The notes beneath the pieces were generated by a model, which searched no databases, was not told the DNA's origin, and saw only the letters and a program-made list of their open reading frames with translations. Below are positions 16,967 through 28,066 of a DNA stretch of 64,000 bases, piece after piece. This DNA comes from Acinetobacter terrestris (GTDB lineage Bacteria > Pseudomonadota > Gammaproteobacteria > Pseudomonadales > Moraxellaceae). The stretch is from assembly GCF_004331155.1 (NCBI RefSeq), contig NZ_SJNZ01000003.1, positions 1 to 64,000 on the forward strand, given 5' to 3'. How positions within the stretch are numbered: the stretch's first letter is position 1; every line of letters begins with the position of its first letter. Made by a program: the position numbers and the translations under genes.

Positions 16967-17108
16967 ATACTTGATTCCAACAACTTTAAAATTTAAGGGA
17001 GAAAATTACGTTATTAATATAACAAAAGATTACAAAAAATACTGTGTTAACTGATAGTTGTTTTATATAAATAATGAGCGAAAACCTACATTTATTAGAT
17101 GATTTGCT

Positions 17109-18995
17109 CTAAAAGAAACGCACATATCCCAGACTGGTTTTCATCCAGTCTTTGCTGTCTTGTTGCTGATATTGCCAATCGAAACGAATGGCATTTTGCT
17201 GGTTTAATACATATTGCCACTGGGTATTCAGTTTCAATTGCCATTGCTGTGAGTCATGCCAATACGGTAATTCTACTTGTATTAAGCTATTGATTTTATC
17301 TGACCAGATATTTTGGCAGCCTATGGTGGGCCCCATTCCAACGCGCCAGCCATTCTCTAATGCCTTGCCGGCTTGAATATGGTTTTGCAGCTGCGCATAA
17401 CATAAATGCTCACGTGCCTGATCGGCATAGCTATAGCCCATTTGTACTTTTAAATTGGCTACGCCATGTTGCTTGTGTTCACTAAACTGACCATCGTGCT
17501 CTAATGCTTCCTGTTGCCAGCCCAAGTTAAAACCCCAACTCAGTGGTGTTTTAAACGGTGTAATCGGGTTATAGGAATTGACTGTCATCAGATCAAATTG
17601 TTCGAATTTCAGCTCATCTTCACGGTACTGTATTGCAGTATTGAAAAATAACAGCTGTGTGCCGGTACGAAAACCGCTCTGGGGATCTATCAAGTCGTGA
17701 TAGGCCTGCCGGTGATTAAGCTCGATAAATTTTTCACCCTGTATTTCCCCAGCCTGAATTGAAATATGCTGTGCGTTATGACTCTGGGTCGGATCTGTTT
17801 CTGGAGGTACTGGCGGTTTACGCTGCTTTTCTATATCAATTTGGCTTCTTAGGCCCAGTAACTGACGAAAACGGGGCTGGGCAAAAGATTTATCCACTTT
17901 TTGTCTAAGAAAATCCAGATATAAATGATCATAGGCCATTTCCAGAATTTTAGCCTGATCTTGCACCGAAAACTTCTGTAGCATTGAAGGCAGAGTATCT
18001 GTGTTTGCGTATGCCACCTGATGGGCAGTTTTAGCTAAAGTTTTGCCGTGCTGTCTAGCCTGCGCCAATAATTGTGTTTCCAGAGCAGGTCGATATATTT
18101 TGCTCTTGATCAGACCTTGCTGTTCAGCAACTTTCAGGGTTTCTATGGGAATAGCCGCAGCGTTGAACTGTTGCTGAAGATTCAGCTCGGGACGTGCCAG
18201 ATCAAAAAGCCCGAGCAAACGGTAAGCACAGTTATCATTGATAAAATAATAAGGGAAACTGACTTTCTGCATTTCCCACAGATGCTGAACCAGAAACTGC
18301 GTTTCTTCCGGATTTAAATTCAGCTCATATTCCCATAAATCACGGCTTTCAAAGTCGCCATATTCCTTAACCTTACGATAATAAGGCATCAGGGAATATT
18401 CACCGAGATATTGTCCGGTTAGACCTTTCCAGGCAAAAGACCAGTTGTCATTACTATTTACTGTAGCGGCATAGTTGACTGCATAGGAAATCAGGTTTAA
18501 CTGCTGCTGATCTTTTGGATCCAGACGCAATAAGGTATGACCAAACATCGAGCTGGGATTGCCCATGAAATCTGTGGCATAGATCAGGGTAGCTTTATAA
18601 GGTTTGACCTGACCGATCCACTGTTCAAACTCAGGGCAGCTCACGGCGGGTAATTGCTGTTCAGACAGGTTCAGTTGCTGCATCAGCCAGTGACTGCGTG
18701 CCGGAAATTTACACCGTATCGATTGATTCGGTTCTGCTGCCGTAAATAAAGCCTGTATATTCTGCTGCATTTCCTTTTTAAGGTCGATTGATCCGTGCTC
18801 GGCCAGAAAATAACCTGCATAGTCAACCTCGCTTTTACCTTGTGCATTGGCATACATGAGACGTTGCCAGGTACGCGCCTGATCCAGCTGTTTCGTCTCA
18901 GCCAGATCTAGATAGGTCTGGATGTCCGGCTTTATTTCGGTTGCATGACTTAAATGGGTACAGGTCAGACCAAGCAGTAAAAGGGCATATTTCAT
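17109..18995 (-). CDS. DUF4105 (Lnb N-terminal periplasmic) protein with beta-rich C-terminus
   Basis: This 628-aa envelope protein begins with a signal peptide (MKYALLLLGLTCTHLSHA). Residues 150-270 form the DUF4105 domain, marked by FGHTLLRLD, SYAVNYAA, a tyrosine-rich GLTGQYLGEYSLMPYY, and NDNCAYRLL. The conserved His and Cys are of the papain-like NlpC/P60 type and are likely catalytic. The C-terminal 250 residues are rich in alternating strands ending in YVRFF, like an outer-membrane beta barrel. Databases name the domain after Lnb, a lipoprotein N-acyltransferase; whether this protein does that reaction is unproven. It is transcribed away from the cyclase gene's stop side as a single unit. 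Confidence 0.75.
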   Translation of the reverse strand: MKYALLLLGLTCTHLSHATEIKPDIQTYLDLAETKQLDQARTWQRLMYANAQGKSEVDYAGYFLAEHGSIDLKKEMQQNIQALFTAAEPNQSIRCKFPARSHWLMQQLNLSEQQLPAVSCPEFEQWIGQVKPYKATLIYATDFMGNPSSMFGHTLLRLDPKDQQQLNLISYAVNYAATVNSNDNWSFAWKGLTGQYLGEYSLMPYYRKVKEYGDFESRDLWEYELNLNPEETQFLVQHLWEMQKVSFPYYFINDNCAYRLLGLFDLARPELNLQQQFNAAAIPIETLKVAEQQGLIKSKIYRPALETQLLAQARQHGKTLAKTAHQVAYANTDTLPSMLQKFSVQDQAKILEMAYDHLYLDFLRQKVDKSFAQPRFRQLLGLRSQIDIEKQRKPPVPPETDPTQSHNAQHISIQAGEIQGEKFIELNHRQAYHDLIDPQSGFRTGTQLLFFNTAIQYREDELKFEQFDLMTVNSYNPITPFKTPLSWGFNLGWQQEALEHDGQFSEHKQHGVANLKVQMGYSYADQAREHLCYAQLQNHIQAGKALENGWRVGMGPTIGCQNIWSDKINSLIQVELPYWHDSQQWQLKLNTQWQYVLNQQNAIRFDWQYQQQDSKDWMKTSLGYVRFF

Positions 18996-19033
18996 TCAGT
19001 AATCTTATTCTCTTTAATTCTTGTATTCATAAG

Positions 19034-19060
19034 AAAACCCTGCCGGGGTGACAGGGTTTT
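19034..19060 (-). terminator. Terminator of the DUF3015 gene
   Basis: AAAACCCTG and CAGGGTTTT form a stem just after the stop codon. The minus strand continues TTTTCTTAT. Confidence 0.75.
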
Positions 19061-19071
19061 CAGACATGGGC

Positions 19072-19542
19072 TTAGATGTAAGCTTTTAATACATCATCTT
19101 TCGCCATAACAGTTTGTAGAGAGCTTAATACTTGAAGAGTATCCTGATTTTTATCAGAATAAATTTCAGAAAAATTCTGCTTGGATACCGCAAAGAAACG
19201 TGGTTTATCTTCAGCTTTGATATTGAGCAATTCAGCCAGCACATTCAGGCTTTCACCCTCACCTACCGACATGTCGCGCGCGAGAGTTTCGGAATTTTCA
19301 TTGGTGAAAGTAACCACCTGAGCGGTGACTCTTCCGCCTTGACTACATCCTAAAGTACCAAAAGTAATCCCGATCCATTGGTTAGTGAAAAGAACGTTGG
19401 TTGTACCTGCCAGAAGTTTAGGAATGATACCGGACTGACCTTCCCATACTTGACTACCAATACCACAACCGACATCATTATCGGCCATGGCCATACCTGA
19501 ACCTGTGACCAGTACAGCGGCCAGCATTATTTTTTTCAACAT
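19072..19542 (-). CDS. DUF3015 family exported protein
   Basis: A 156-aa exported protein with signal peptide MLKKIMLAAVLVTGSGMAMA cut before DNDVGCGIG. The family marks are the early GCGIGSQVW, a GITFGTLGCSQGG block with two Cys, and a helical tail. DUF3015 is of unknown function and is common in the periplasm of gammaproteobacteria. The frame is open to 19608, but ATG 19542 has GGAG eight bases before it and places the signal peptide at the N-terminus. It lies upstream of the DUF4105 gene on the same strand, separated by a terminator. Confidence 0.85.
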   Translation of the reverse strand: MLKKIMLAAVLVTGSGMAMADNDVGCGIGSQVWEGQSGIIPKLLAGTTNVLFTNQWIGITFGTLGCSQGGRVTAQVVTFTNENSETLARDMSVGEGESLNVLAELLNIKAEDKPRFFAVSKQNFSEIYSDKNQDTLQVLSSLQTVMAKDDVLKAYI

Positions 19543-19685
19543 GCTTATTCTCCAATTATTCTCATGCAATCTTGTTATTACTCTAGTCATGTAATTTAAA
19601 TTACACACTTAGCAGATTAGCGGGAAGTCAAGTGCGGTGCAATGGAAAAAATGTATGCTTTAGCTAACGATAAATACCTGCTGTT

Positions 19686-20489
19686 CTAATGATTTTTAAG
19701 CGTCCAGTTGCCTTCGGAATGTCGTGTGCCTAAAATTTTCAGCACCAGAACCAGACTCAGCAATAACAGTAGATACCAAGAACCCAGCTTGCCCCAACCG
19801 ACCATATGCCAGGCATCGACCTGACTTGGATAGAGCCAGATTTTGTAAAAGGTACTGATGTTTTCTGCAATCCAAATGATGAACGCTAAAATTGCAAGCA
19901 CAGGTAACATCGGGAGCTGGATTTGATGCTGTTGTAGCTGAAAGTGAATTTTAGTTTTCCAGAAAATGATGACACTCCAGGCAAACAGCAGAAAACGTAT
20001 ATCTGGAACAAAAAATTTACTCATAAAATTAATATAGGAGAGTACGGCCAAAACAATCATATTGGGAAAACTAGGCAGCTTCTCGAACGACACCTGATAC
20101 AGCCTTAATGAGCGGGCAAAAAAACTCCCCACTGCCGAATACATAAATCCGGCGAATAATGGCACGGTCAATATTCTAAATACTGCGGGCTGTGGATACT
20201 GCCATGAAGCAATTTGCGGATGCGTCAGGAAAATTTCCATCACCATTGCCATGATATGAAACAAGGCAATGACTTTGGCTTCTGACCATGATTCCAGCTT
20301 TAAATACAGCAAGCAAACTTGGATAATGAGGGCATAAAACAACAAATAGTCATAGCGAAAAAAGCCATAAAACTCTTGGCTGCCCATAGAGGCGGTAAGT
20401 ACAAAAGCAATCAGCAGTAAAATCCCAAATAAGGCAGCCGAAGCTGCCTTAAATGAGAACTCAAAACATGATTTAAAAAGACTGATCAA
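19686..20489 (-). CDS. DUF817 family membrane protein
   Basis: A 267-aa integral membrane protein with about eight hydrophobic segments. The conserved features of DUF817 (YoaT-like) are present: HPQIASWQYP, the FTVPLFAGFMYSAVGSF-like block (here LTVPLFAGFMYSAVGSF), SFPNMIVLAVLSYINF and IAENISTFYKIWLYP. Function is unknown. It begins 36 bases after hemE on the same strand and is probably co-transcribed with it, though no functional link is established. Confidence 0.82.
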   Translation of the reverse strand: MISLFKSCFEFSFKAASAALFGILLLIAFVLTASMGSQEFYGFFRYDYLLFYALIIQVCLLYLKLESWSEAKVIALFHIMAMVMEIFLTHPQIASWQYPQPAVFRILTVPLFAGFMYSAVGSFFARSLRLYQVSFEKLPSFPNMIVLAVLSYINFMSKFFVPDIRFLLFAWSVIIFWKTKIHFQLQQHQIQLPMLPVLAILAFIIWIAENISTFYKIWLYPSQVDAWHMVGWGKLGSWYLLLLLSLVLVLKILGTRHSEGNWTLKNH

Positions 20490-20525
20490 GGTTGAATCCT
20501 AAAAAATGAGTTTACTCACATGTAC

Positions 20526-21596
20526 TTAAAGATATTTGGCGCTATATTCATGCACCGTATCAATAAATACTTTAGGATTCGCAGGATCGACCCATTGGGT
20601 AATACCATGACCTAAGTTGGCGATATAACCGGTCTTTTCACCGCCTGCATAAGCATCATCCAGCATGGCTTTGGTGGCTTTTGCAATGGATGCTGGTGTG
20701 CCATATAAAGTGGCTGGATCCAGGTTACCTTGCAAAGCAGCACGGCCATTGACCGTTTGACGGGCTACATTCAATGGTGTAGTCCAATCCAGACCTAAGG
20801 CGTCTGCACCCGTTGCCAGCATCGGCTCGATCCACTGACCGCCACCTTTGGTAAATAAAATCACCGGCACTTTACGGCCTTCATTTTCACGTTTTAAACC
20901 GGCAACAATTTTCTGCATGTAGTTTAATGAAAATTCGACATATTCACGGTGAGCAAGTGCCCCACCCCAACTGTCAAAAATCTGAATGGCTTGTGCACCG
21001 GCATCAATTTGCGCATTTAGATAATCAATCACGGCAATGGCCAATCGATCAAGCAAGGCATGTAATACTTCAGGTTGGGCATACATCATCTGTTTGGTAT
21101 AACGGAAATCCTTGCTGGATCCCCCTTCAACCATATAGGTTGCAAGCGTCCACGGACTGCCGGAAAAACCAATCAATGGCACTTGACCGCCTAATGCCGA
21201 ACGAATGGTGCTTACTGCATTCATCACATAATCTAAATCAGATTTGGCATTAAAGTTGGGTAAATTCGCGACATCTTGTTCGGTACGAATGGTTTTATGG
21301 AACTTTGGACCTTCACCTGCTTCAAAATACAGGCCTAGCCCCAAAGCATCCGGTACAGTTAAAATATCTGAAAATAGAATCGCGGCGTCCAAGTCATAAC
21401 GACGCAAAGGTTGCAAAGTGACTTCGCATGCAAAATCATTATTTTTGCATAAGGAAAGGAAATCACCTGCCTTGGCACGTGTTGCGCGATATTCAGGCAA
21501 ATAACGCCCGGCTTGACGCATCATCCAAACTGGTGTGGTATCTACCGGCTCACGCAATAAGGCCCGCAGAAAACGATCGTTTTTTAGCGTCGTCAT
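20526..21596 (-). CDS. hemE: Uroporphyrinogen decarboxylase
   Basis: HemE removes four carboxyl groups from uroporphyrinogen III to give coproporphyrinogen III in heme synthesis. The 356-aa protein has the standard length and the family signatures [16 protein letters not shown] near the N-terminus (substrate-binding Arg residues), [13 protein letters not shown] with the catalytic Asp, [17 protein letters not shown] and NLGHGI near the end. The ribosome binding site GGGAAAG precedes the ATG. It is divergent from the L,D-transpeptidase gene. Confidence 0.97.
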   Translation of the reverse strand: MTTLKNDRFLRALLREPVDTTPVWMMRQAGRYLPEYRATRAKAGDFLSLCKNNDFACEVTLQPLRRYDLDAAILFSDILTVPDALGLGLYFEAGEGPKFHKTIRTEQDVANLPNFNAKSDLDYVMNAVSTIRSALGGQVPLIGFSGSPWTLATYMVEGGSSKDFRYTKQMMYAQPEVLHALLDRLAIAVIDYLNAQIDAGAQAIQIFDSWGGALAHREYVEFSLNYMQKIVAGLKRENEGRKVPVILFTKGGGQWIEPMLATGADALGLDWTTPLNVARQTVNGRAALQGNLDPATLYGTPASIAKATKAMLDDAYAGGEKTGYIANLGHGITQWVDPANPKVFIDTVHEYSAKYL

Positions 21597-21799
21597 TTAC
21601 TTTCCCATCTCATTTTTAGTCTTCGAACCATCATAGCAAAAACCCAGAAAATTTAGTAACTTCTCTCGCATCTAAAAATCAATCATGGGAAATGTAAAAT
21701 AATTTTTACACAAAACAACTACTGCATCTCCTCATTTTTTCTGCAATACTTGTGTAGTTTTATCAAATTGTTAATGAATATTTTTTAAGGTTGAATTCC

Positions 21800-23032
21800 A
21801 TGTTCGTTCGCACATTACTCGCTATGAGTTTAAGTTGCATTTTTGCGGGTACAGCGTTTGCCGCATCTACTGCTGAACAGCCTTTAAATCCCCAAAAGAT
21901 TGCTGATACTGCAGTTCAGGATCCGATTGATCCACTTGCAACCGAAGCGGCATCAAGCGCTCAAAGCACTGAAGCCCATATTACACAACAAGAACAGCGA
22001 GACTTGAATAAGGCATCGAAAACCTTAGAAGATCTTGAAAATAGTGAAGATGATAATGCTGCGATTGGCGTTTCACCGACCACAAAAACACCAAGCACCA
22101 CCAATAACAGTGCTGCAGCAGCCAAAGCCTCATGGACATTAGATGGCATGAACCAGGCCCAATGGTATGAAAATATCGGTAAAGGCCAGTTCCCTGTCTA
22201 TGCGCGTGCCCATGTCATGTTAAATAATGCCCATGCTTCACCGGGTGCGATTGACGGTTCAAGTGGTAAAAACACCCTGAAAGCGATTGCATCCTTCCAG
22301 CAAATCAGCGGTATTAAACCTACAGGAACTTTGACCCAGGAAACATGGGATGCTTTAGTTGCTAAACAAGGTTCTAAACCTGCATTTATTGAATACACCG
22401 TTACCGATGCTGACCTGAAAGGTCCTTATGCCGCATCTATTCCTCGCGATTATGCATTACAGGCAAAAATGAAAGGTCTGTATTACACGCGTGTCACCGA
22501 AATGTTGAGTGAAAAGTTTCATATGGATGAAGACTTTTTGAAAAAGTTAAATCCTAAAGCAACTTTCAAGAAAGCGGGTGAGAAAATCATTGTCGCCAAC
22601 ATCCGCAATGAAGTACCAGAAGATATTCATCTGATCGTTGCGCATAAAGGTGCCAAACAACTGTACTTGTTTAACAACCGCAACCAGATGATTGGTTCCT
22701 TCCCTGCCACCATTGGTAGCTCGGATACCCCATCTCCGACCGGGACTTATAAAGTCACTGGCGTAGCACCAAATCCTTGGTATAGCTATTCACCAAGCAA
22801 TTTTGTGCAGGGTAAAAATACCAAACCGCTTTCACTGCCACCGGGTCCAAATGGTCCTGTTGGAAACATCTGGATTGGTTTAAGTAAAAAATCATTCGGT
22901 ATTCACGGTACACCAAACCCGTCTGCAATTTCAAAAACTGCATCGCATGGTTGTATCCGTTTAACCAACTGGGATGCCAATGACTTAGGTAAAAAAGTGA
23001 AATCTGGCGTAACCGTTAAATTCCTAGAATAA
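21800..23032 (+). CDS. L,D-transpeptidase with peptidoglycan-binding domain
   Basis: A 410-aa periplasmic enzyme that cross-links peptidoglycan through 3-3 bonds or attaches other substrates to it. In order: signal peptide (to AFAAS), a low-complexity linker rich in Ala/Ser/Thr, a PG_binding_1 domain (around GSSGKNTLKAIASFQQISG), a LysM-like stretch (FHMDEDFLKKLNPKATFKKA), and a C-terminal YkuD catalytic domain with FGIHGTPNPSAI and the active-site Cys in SHGCIRLTN. I chose ATG 21800; a TTG three codons earlier is also open. In A. baumannii such enzymes (LdtJ, LdtK) affect envelope integrity; which paralogue this is cannot be decided here. Confidence 0.92.
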   Translation: MFVRTLLAMSLSCIFAGTAFAASTAEQPLNPQKIADTAVQDPIDPLATEAASSAQSTEAHITQQEQRDLNKASKTLEDLENSEDDNAAIGVSPTTKTPSTTNNSAAAAKASWTLDGMNQAQWYENIGKGQFPVYARAHVMLNNAHASPGAIDGSSGKNTLKAIASFQQISGIKPTGTLTQETWDALVAKQGSKPAFIEYTVTDADLKGPYAASIPRDYALQAKMKGLYYTRVTEMLSEKFHMDEDFLKKLNPKATFKKAGEKIIVANIRNEVPEDIHLIVAHKGAKQLYLFNNRNQMIGSFPATIGSSDTPSPTGTYKVTGVAPNPWYSYSPSNFVQGKNTKPLSLPPGPNGPVGNIWIGLSKKSFGIHGTPNPSAISKTASHGCIRLTNWDANDLGKKVKSGVTVKFLE

Positions 23033-23052
23033 TCAAAGTAGTGATAATCAAA

Positions 23053-23081
23053 GAGCCTGCATTTATGTGGGCTTTTTTTTA
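23053..23081 (+). terminator. L,D-transpeptidase gene terminator
   Basis: AGCCTGCA, TTTA and TGTGGGCT pair with two G-U positions and are followed by eight T residues, about 20 bases past the stop codon. Confidence 0.75.
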
Positions 23082-23264
23082 CAAAAAATAAAATGCCATT
23101 TATCTTTGAATTACCCATAATGTGATCCAGTCTACATATTATAAATATGAACAATAAAAATTCAATGTTGCATAAATAGAATGATATGTCGCTTTTATAC
23201 TATTTTTATCAATTTTATAGCACGTTATTATTATGCTAATTTCAAATAATAAGGAGCATCAAAA

Positions 23265-23963
23265 ATGAATGCTTTTTTACATCATGCTGAAAATCGAGGT
23301 CATGTTCAAGCTGGCTGGCTAGACACCAAACATAGTTTTTCTTTTGGGAGCTGGTATGACCCAAAATATATGGGAGTGAGTGTACTTCGCGTCATTAATG
23401 ATGACACCATCGCTGCTCATCATGGGTTTGGCACCCATCCCCATGAAAACATGGAAATCCTAACCTGTGTACTTGATGGCACCATCTCACATAAAGACAG
23501 CATGGGCAATGAACGTCAGATTACTGCGGGTGAATGGCAACTCATGAGTGCAGGTACGGGAGTTCAACATAGCGAAATGAACAATGGCGATACCCCTGTG
23601 CATATGTTGCAAATTTGGATTCACCCGGATGTGCAAGATGCAGAACCCAATTATCAACAGATTCAGTGTAATCCGCATCAGCAGCCAAATCAGTGGCACT
23701 TAATTGTTGGACCAAATGACAATGCAGCGATGCATATTCGCCAACAGGCTGAAGTAAAAACTGCCGTCTTGAAAAAAGATCACCTGCTTGCTGTTGAAGC
23801 GACCCAGCAAGTCAATTATGTGCATGTCATTTCAGGTGCAATTCAGATTGAAGATCAAGTGGTGAAAGCAGGCGATGCGCTACTTTTTGCAGAAAATAAT
23901 GAGATTAAGGCCTTAGAAGACAGCCAATTTATCTGGTTTGATTTACCCCAGGCGAAAAATTAA
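23265..23963 (+). CDS. Pirin family protein (YhhW-like)
   Basis: A 232-aa bicupin of the pirin family. The N-terminal cupin carries the iron ligands: GFGTHPHENMEILT (two His), a further His in VQHSEMN, and an acidic ligand nearby. The SFSFGSWYDPKYMG opening is typical of YhhW/pirin. The E. coli homologue has quercetin 2,3-dioxygenase activity in vitro; the biological substrate is unclear. AAGGAG lies just before the start. The gene stands alone and is followed by a perfect 14-bp inverted repeat. Confidence 0.92.
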   Translation: MNAFLHHAENRGHVQAGWLDTKHSFSFGSWYDPKYMGVSVLRVINDDTIAAHHGFGTHPHENMEILTCVLDGTISHKDSMGNERQITAGEWQLMSAGTGVQHSEMNNGDTPVHMLQIWIHPDVQDAEPNYQQIQCNPHQQPNQWHLIVGPNDNAAMHIRQQAEVKTAVLKKDHLLAVEATQQVNYVHVISGAIQIEDQVVKAGDALLFAENNEIKALEDSQFIWFDLPQAKN

Positions 23964-23987
23964 CCCTATCTATTGATAATTCCCGAC

Positions 23988-24019
23988 TTGAGATGATTAT
24001 TGTCCAATAATCATCTCAA
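23988..24019. other. Perfect 14-bp inverted repeat downstream of the pirin gene
   Basis: TTGAGATGATTATT and AATAATCATCTCAA are exact inverse complements around a GTCC loop. There is no T run on either strand, so it is not a standard intrinsic terminator. It may be a transcript-end hairpin protecting the mRNA, or a protein-binding site. Confidence 0.6.
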
Positions 24020-24330
24020 CAGAGATTTAGACATTAAATATTAAAAATACATTTGACCGTCTATTCACGCTAAAAATTAGCGTTATATCTTTTTGAATCC
24101 ACTTTTATAAAAAGTAAAAATCAAACCAATAAACATCATATTTTTACCCAAATAAATTGTCTTTTAAGAGAATATCAATCTTATTTATTTTTTAAATCAT
24201 CAAATGGAAATTTGAGTTAATGAATCAGGGCTGGTTTGGTCATTGCATTAGAAAGGCTTAAATAACATCTATAGCGCTTAAATTTATAGAGCTTAAATTG
24301 TTTCTTAATCATCAGGAAGAGAAAATCCAT
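24020..24330. other. AT-rich intergenic region before the methyltransferase gene
   Basis: About 300 bases rich in A/T runs. Nothing recognisable apart from the ribosome binding region AGGAAGAG before the start at 24331. Confidence 0.5.
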
Positions 24331-25302
24331 ATGAACCAAATTTTGGATGTTGAGACTACGCAGCAGCAGGCCTTGCTTTTTTTATTGGATTATTTAAAAC
24401 AAAAAGACTATCACTTTACAGTAATCACTCCTCTTTCCCATCAGCGTATTCTGGACCGAAACAACAATACAAAAAACAAAGATATTACTCTCCGCGATAT
24501 ATTCGGCTGGAATTTAGCATTTGCAGAAACGGATCTTGAACCCAGCCTCTTTACAATTTTAGAAAAAAATCAGCTTATCCGTTTTCAAGATGGCCAGTGG
24601 TTCACTCATGTCCGAGTCGCTTCCCTAGATGATCAATTGTTTATTCACTCGAGTTTTCCAACAGTCCAACAAGATGCGGTTTTTTTTGGACCGGATACTT
24701 ATCGCTTTGTTTATCATTTAAAACAGTATTTGGCCGGTAAACCTCAACCCTTCAAACGAGGTCTGGAATTGTGCTGTGGCACTTCTGCTACTGCGATTAG
24801 CATTGCCAAACATTTTCCAGAATTTAATGAAATGATGGTGGCCGATCTTAATCCGAAAGCATTGTTGTATAGCCAGATCAATGCGAGTTTTGCAGGTTTA
24901 AATCATATCCTTCCGGTTTACAGCAATTTATTTACGAATATTAAAGGACAGTTTGACCTTATTTTTGCCAATCCACCTTATTTAATCGATCCAGATCAGC
25001 GTCAATATCGTCATGGGGGCAATGAGCTAGATGGTAATGAGTTATCATTTAATATCGTAAAACAAGCTATGCAACGTCTGAATGCTCAGGGATGCTTATT
25101 TTTATATACGGGTGTCGCAATAAGACCAAACGGTAATCCATTTTTAGAACACTTACAAAAACTGCTTAACCCTTATTCAAATATAAAATGGTCTTATGAA
25201 GAAATTGACCCCGATGTTTTTGGCGAAGAACTGGATGAGCCGGCTTATCAACATATAGAAAGGATTGCTTTGGTTTTGATGAAATTGGAAATGATGGGTT
25301 AA
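24331..25302 (+). CDS. Class I SAM-dependent methyltransferase (PrmC/RlmG-like)
   Basis: A 323-aa protein with a C-terminal Rossmann methyltransferase domain: SAM motif I GLELCCGTSATAISIA, motif II VADLNPKALLYSQINA, and the catalytic FANPPYLIDP tetrapeptide NPPY. NPPY enzymes methylate planar amide or amino nitrogens in proteins, rRNA or DNA (HemK/PrmC, RlmF/G, RsmC). The N-terminal 150 residues resemble a substrate-recognition domain, but I cannot assign one target. ATG 24331 is preferred over an in-frame TTG at 24298 because of the upstream AGGAAGAG. It is an isolated gene. Confidence 0.8.
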   Translation: MNQILDVETTQQQALLFLLDYLKQKDYHFTVITPLSHQRILDRNNNTKNKDITLRDIFGWNLAFAETDLEPSLFTILEKNQLIRFQDGQWFTHVRVASLDDQLFIHSSFPTVQQDAVFFGPDTYRFVYHLKQYLAGKPQPFKRGLELCCGTSATAISIAKHFPEFNEMMVADLNPKALLYSQINASFAGLNHILPVYSNLFTNIKGQFDLIFANPPYLIDPDQRQYRHGGNELDGNELSFNIVKQAMQRLNAQGCLFLYTGVAIRPNGNPFLEHLQKLLNPYSNIKWSYEEIDPDVFGEELDEPAYQHIERIALVLMKLEMMG

Positions 25303-25570
25303 AAATTATTGAGATAAAGAACAGATCAATATGAACTAATTTTTGGCCTATGCGCTTCAAATTAGGCATCGCCTTCTATTTTCGAATAAAAATATCAAAC
25401 TTATAAAACTTTAATCTATTTCAGCAATTTTAAACTGGGCCAAATTTAAAAAATCTAAATGAGTATAGGGGTAAATATTCTAGCAACGGGTGTTTTAGCA
25501 GATTATCTTTATTCACTCAGTAAACCCTCTATAAGTTCGCTTAGAGAGAATATCTAAAAACAATAGACAA
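25303..25570. other. Intergenic region without recognised features
   Basis: About 270 bases between the methyltransferase gene and the tRNA-Ser terminator, with no coding frame of note, repeat or clear promoter. Confidence 0.5.
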
Positions 25571-25602
25571 TAAAAAACCCCGATCAATTGATCGGGGTTT
25601 TT
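25571..25602 (-). terminator. tRNA-Ser terminator
   Basis: AAAAACCCCGATCAATTGATCGGGGTTTTT is split by its own centre into a near-perfect palindrome, with a T run on the minus strand directly after the tRNA. Confidence 0.9.
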
Positions 25603-25607
25603 GAATT

Positions 25608-25697
25608 TGGCGGAAGCGGTGAGATTCGAACTCACGGAGGACTCGCACCCTCGTCGGTTTTCAAGACCGGTGCATTAAACCGCTCTGCCACGCTTCC
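25608..25697 (-). tRNA. tRNA-Ser (TGA)
   Basis: A 90-nt class II tRNA with a long variable arm. On the minus strand the acceptor GGAAGCG pairs with CGCTTCC, the anticodon loop CTTGAAA gives anticodon TGA, the variable arm is CGAGGGTGCGAGTCCTCCG, the T-arm contains GAGTTCGAATCTC, and CCA is encoded. Confidence 0.96.
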
Positions 25698-25794
25698 ATG
25701 TGCGCCATAATACGGATCTTTTTAAAAACTGACAAGCAAAAACTACAACCAAACCATTCAAATGAATATTGTTTCACCAAATTAACTTAAAAAA

Positions 25795-27837
<2,043 letters not shown>

Positions 27838-27942
27838 TTAATGTATTGGCTTTGCAACTTGTTGCATACTACTTTACCTATTTTTATTTATTTGTTTATG
27901 ACATCTTTTCAACATTGTATGACGAAACAGTCAATTTGCCAT

Positions 27943-27972
27943 AAAAAAGGTGCAGTGGTTAAGCTGCACCAG
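27943..27972 (-). terminator. Terminator of the lactate locus (after dld)
   Basis: On the minus strand GGTGCAG, CTTAACCA and CTGCACC form a stem followed by six T residues, about 70 bases downstream of the dld stop. Confidence 0.85.
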
Positions 27973-27996
27973 AGATAGAACCCATGATTATTTTTT

Positions 27997-28066
27997 ATTT
28001 TAATTACAGAATTTTAATTACTGAGTTTTAATTACAGCGGTTTAATTCCAATGTTTTAATTTGGAA
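27997..28066. repeat. 14-bp tandem repeat overlapping the end of dld
   Basis: Three good copies of a 14-bp unit (ATTTTAATTACAGA, ATTTTAATTACTGA, GTTTTAATTACAGC) are followed by two decayed copies that extend into the last codons of dld. The dld stop codon lies within the array. Confidence 0.7.
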
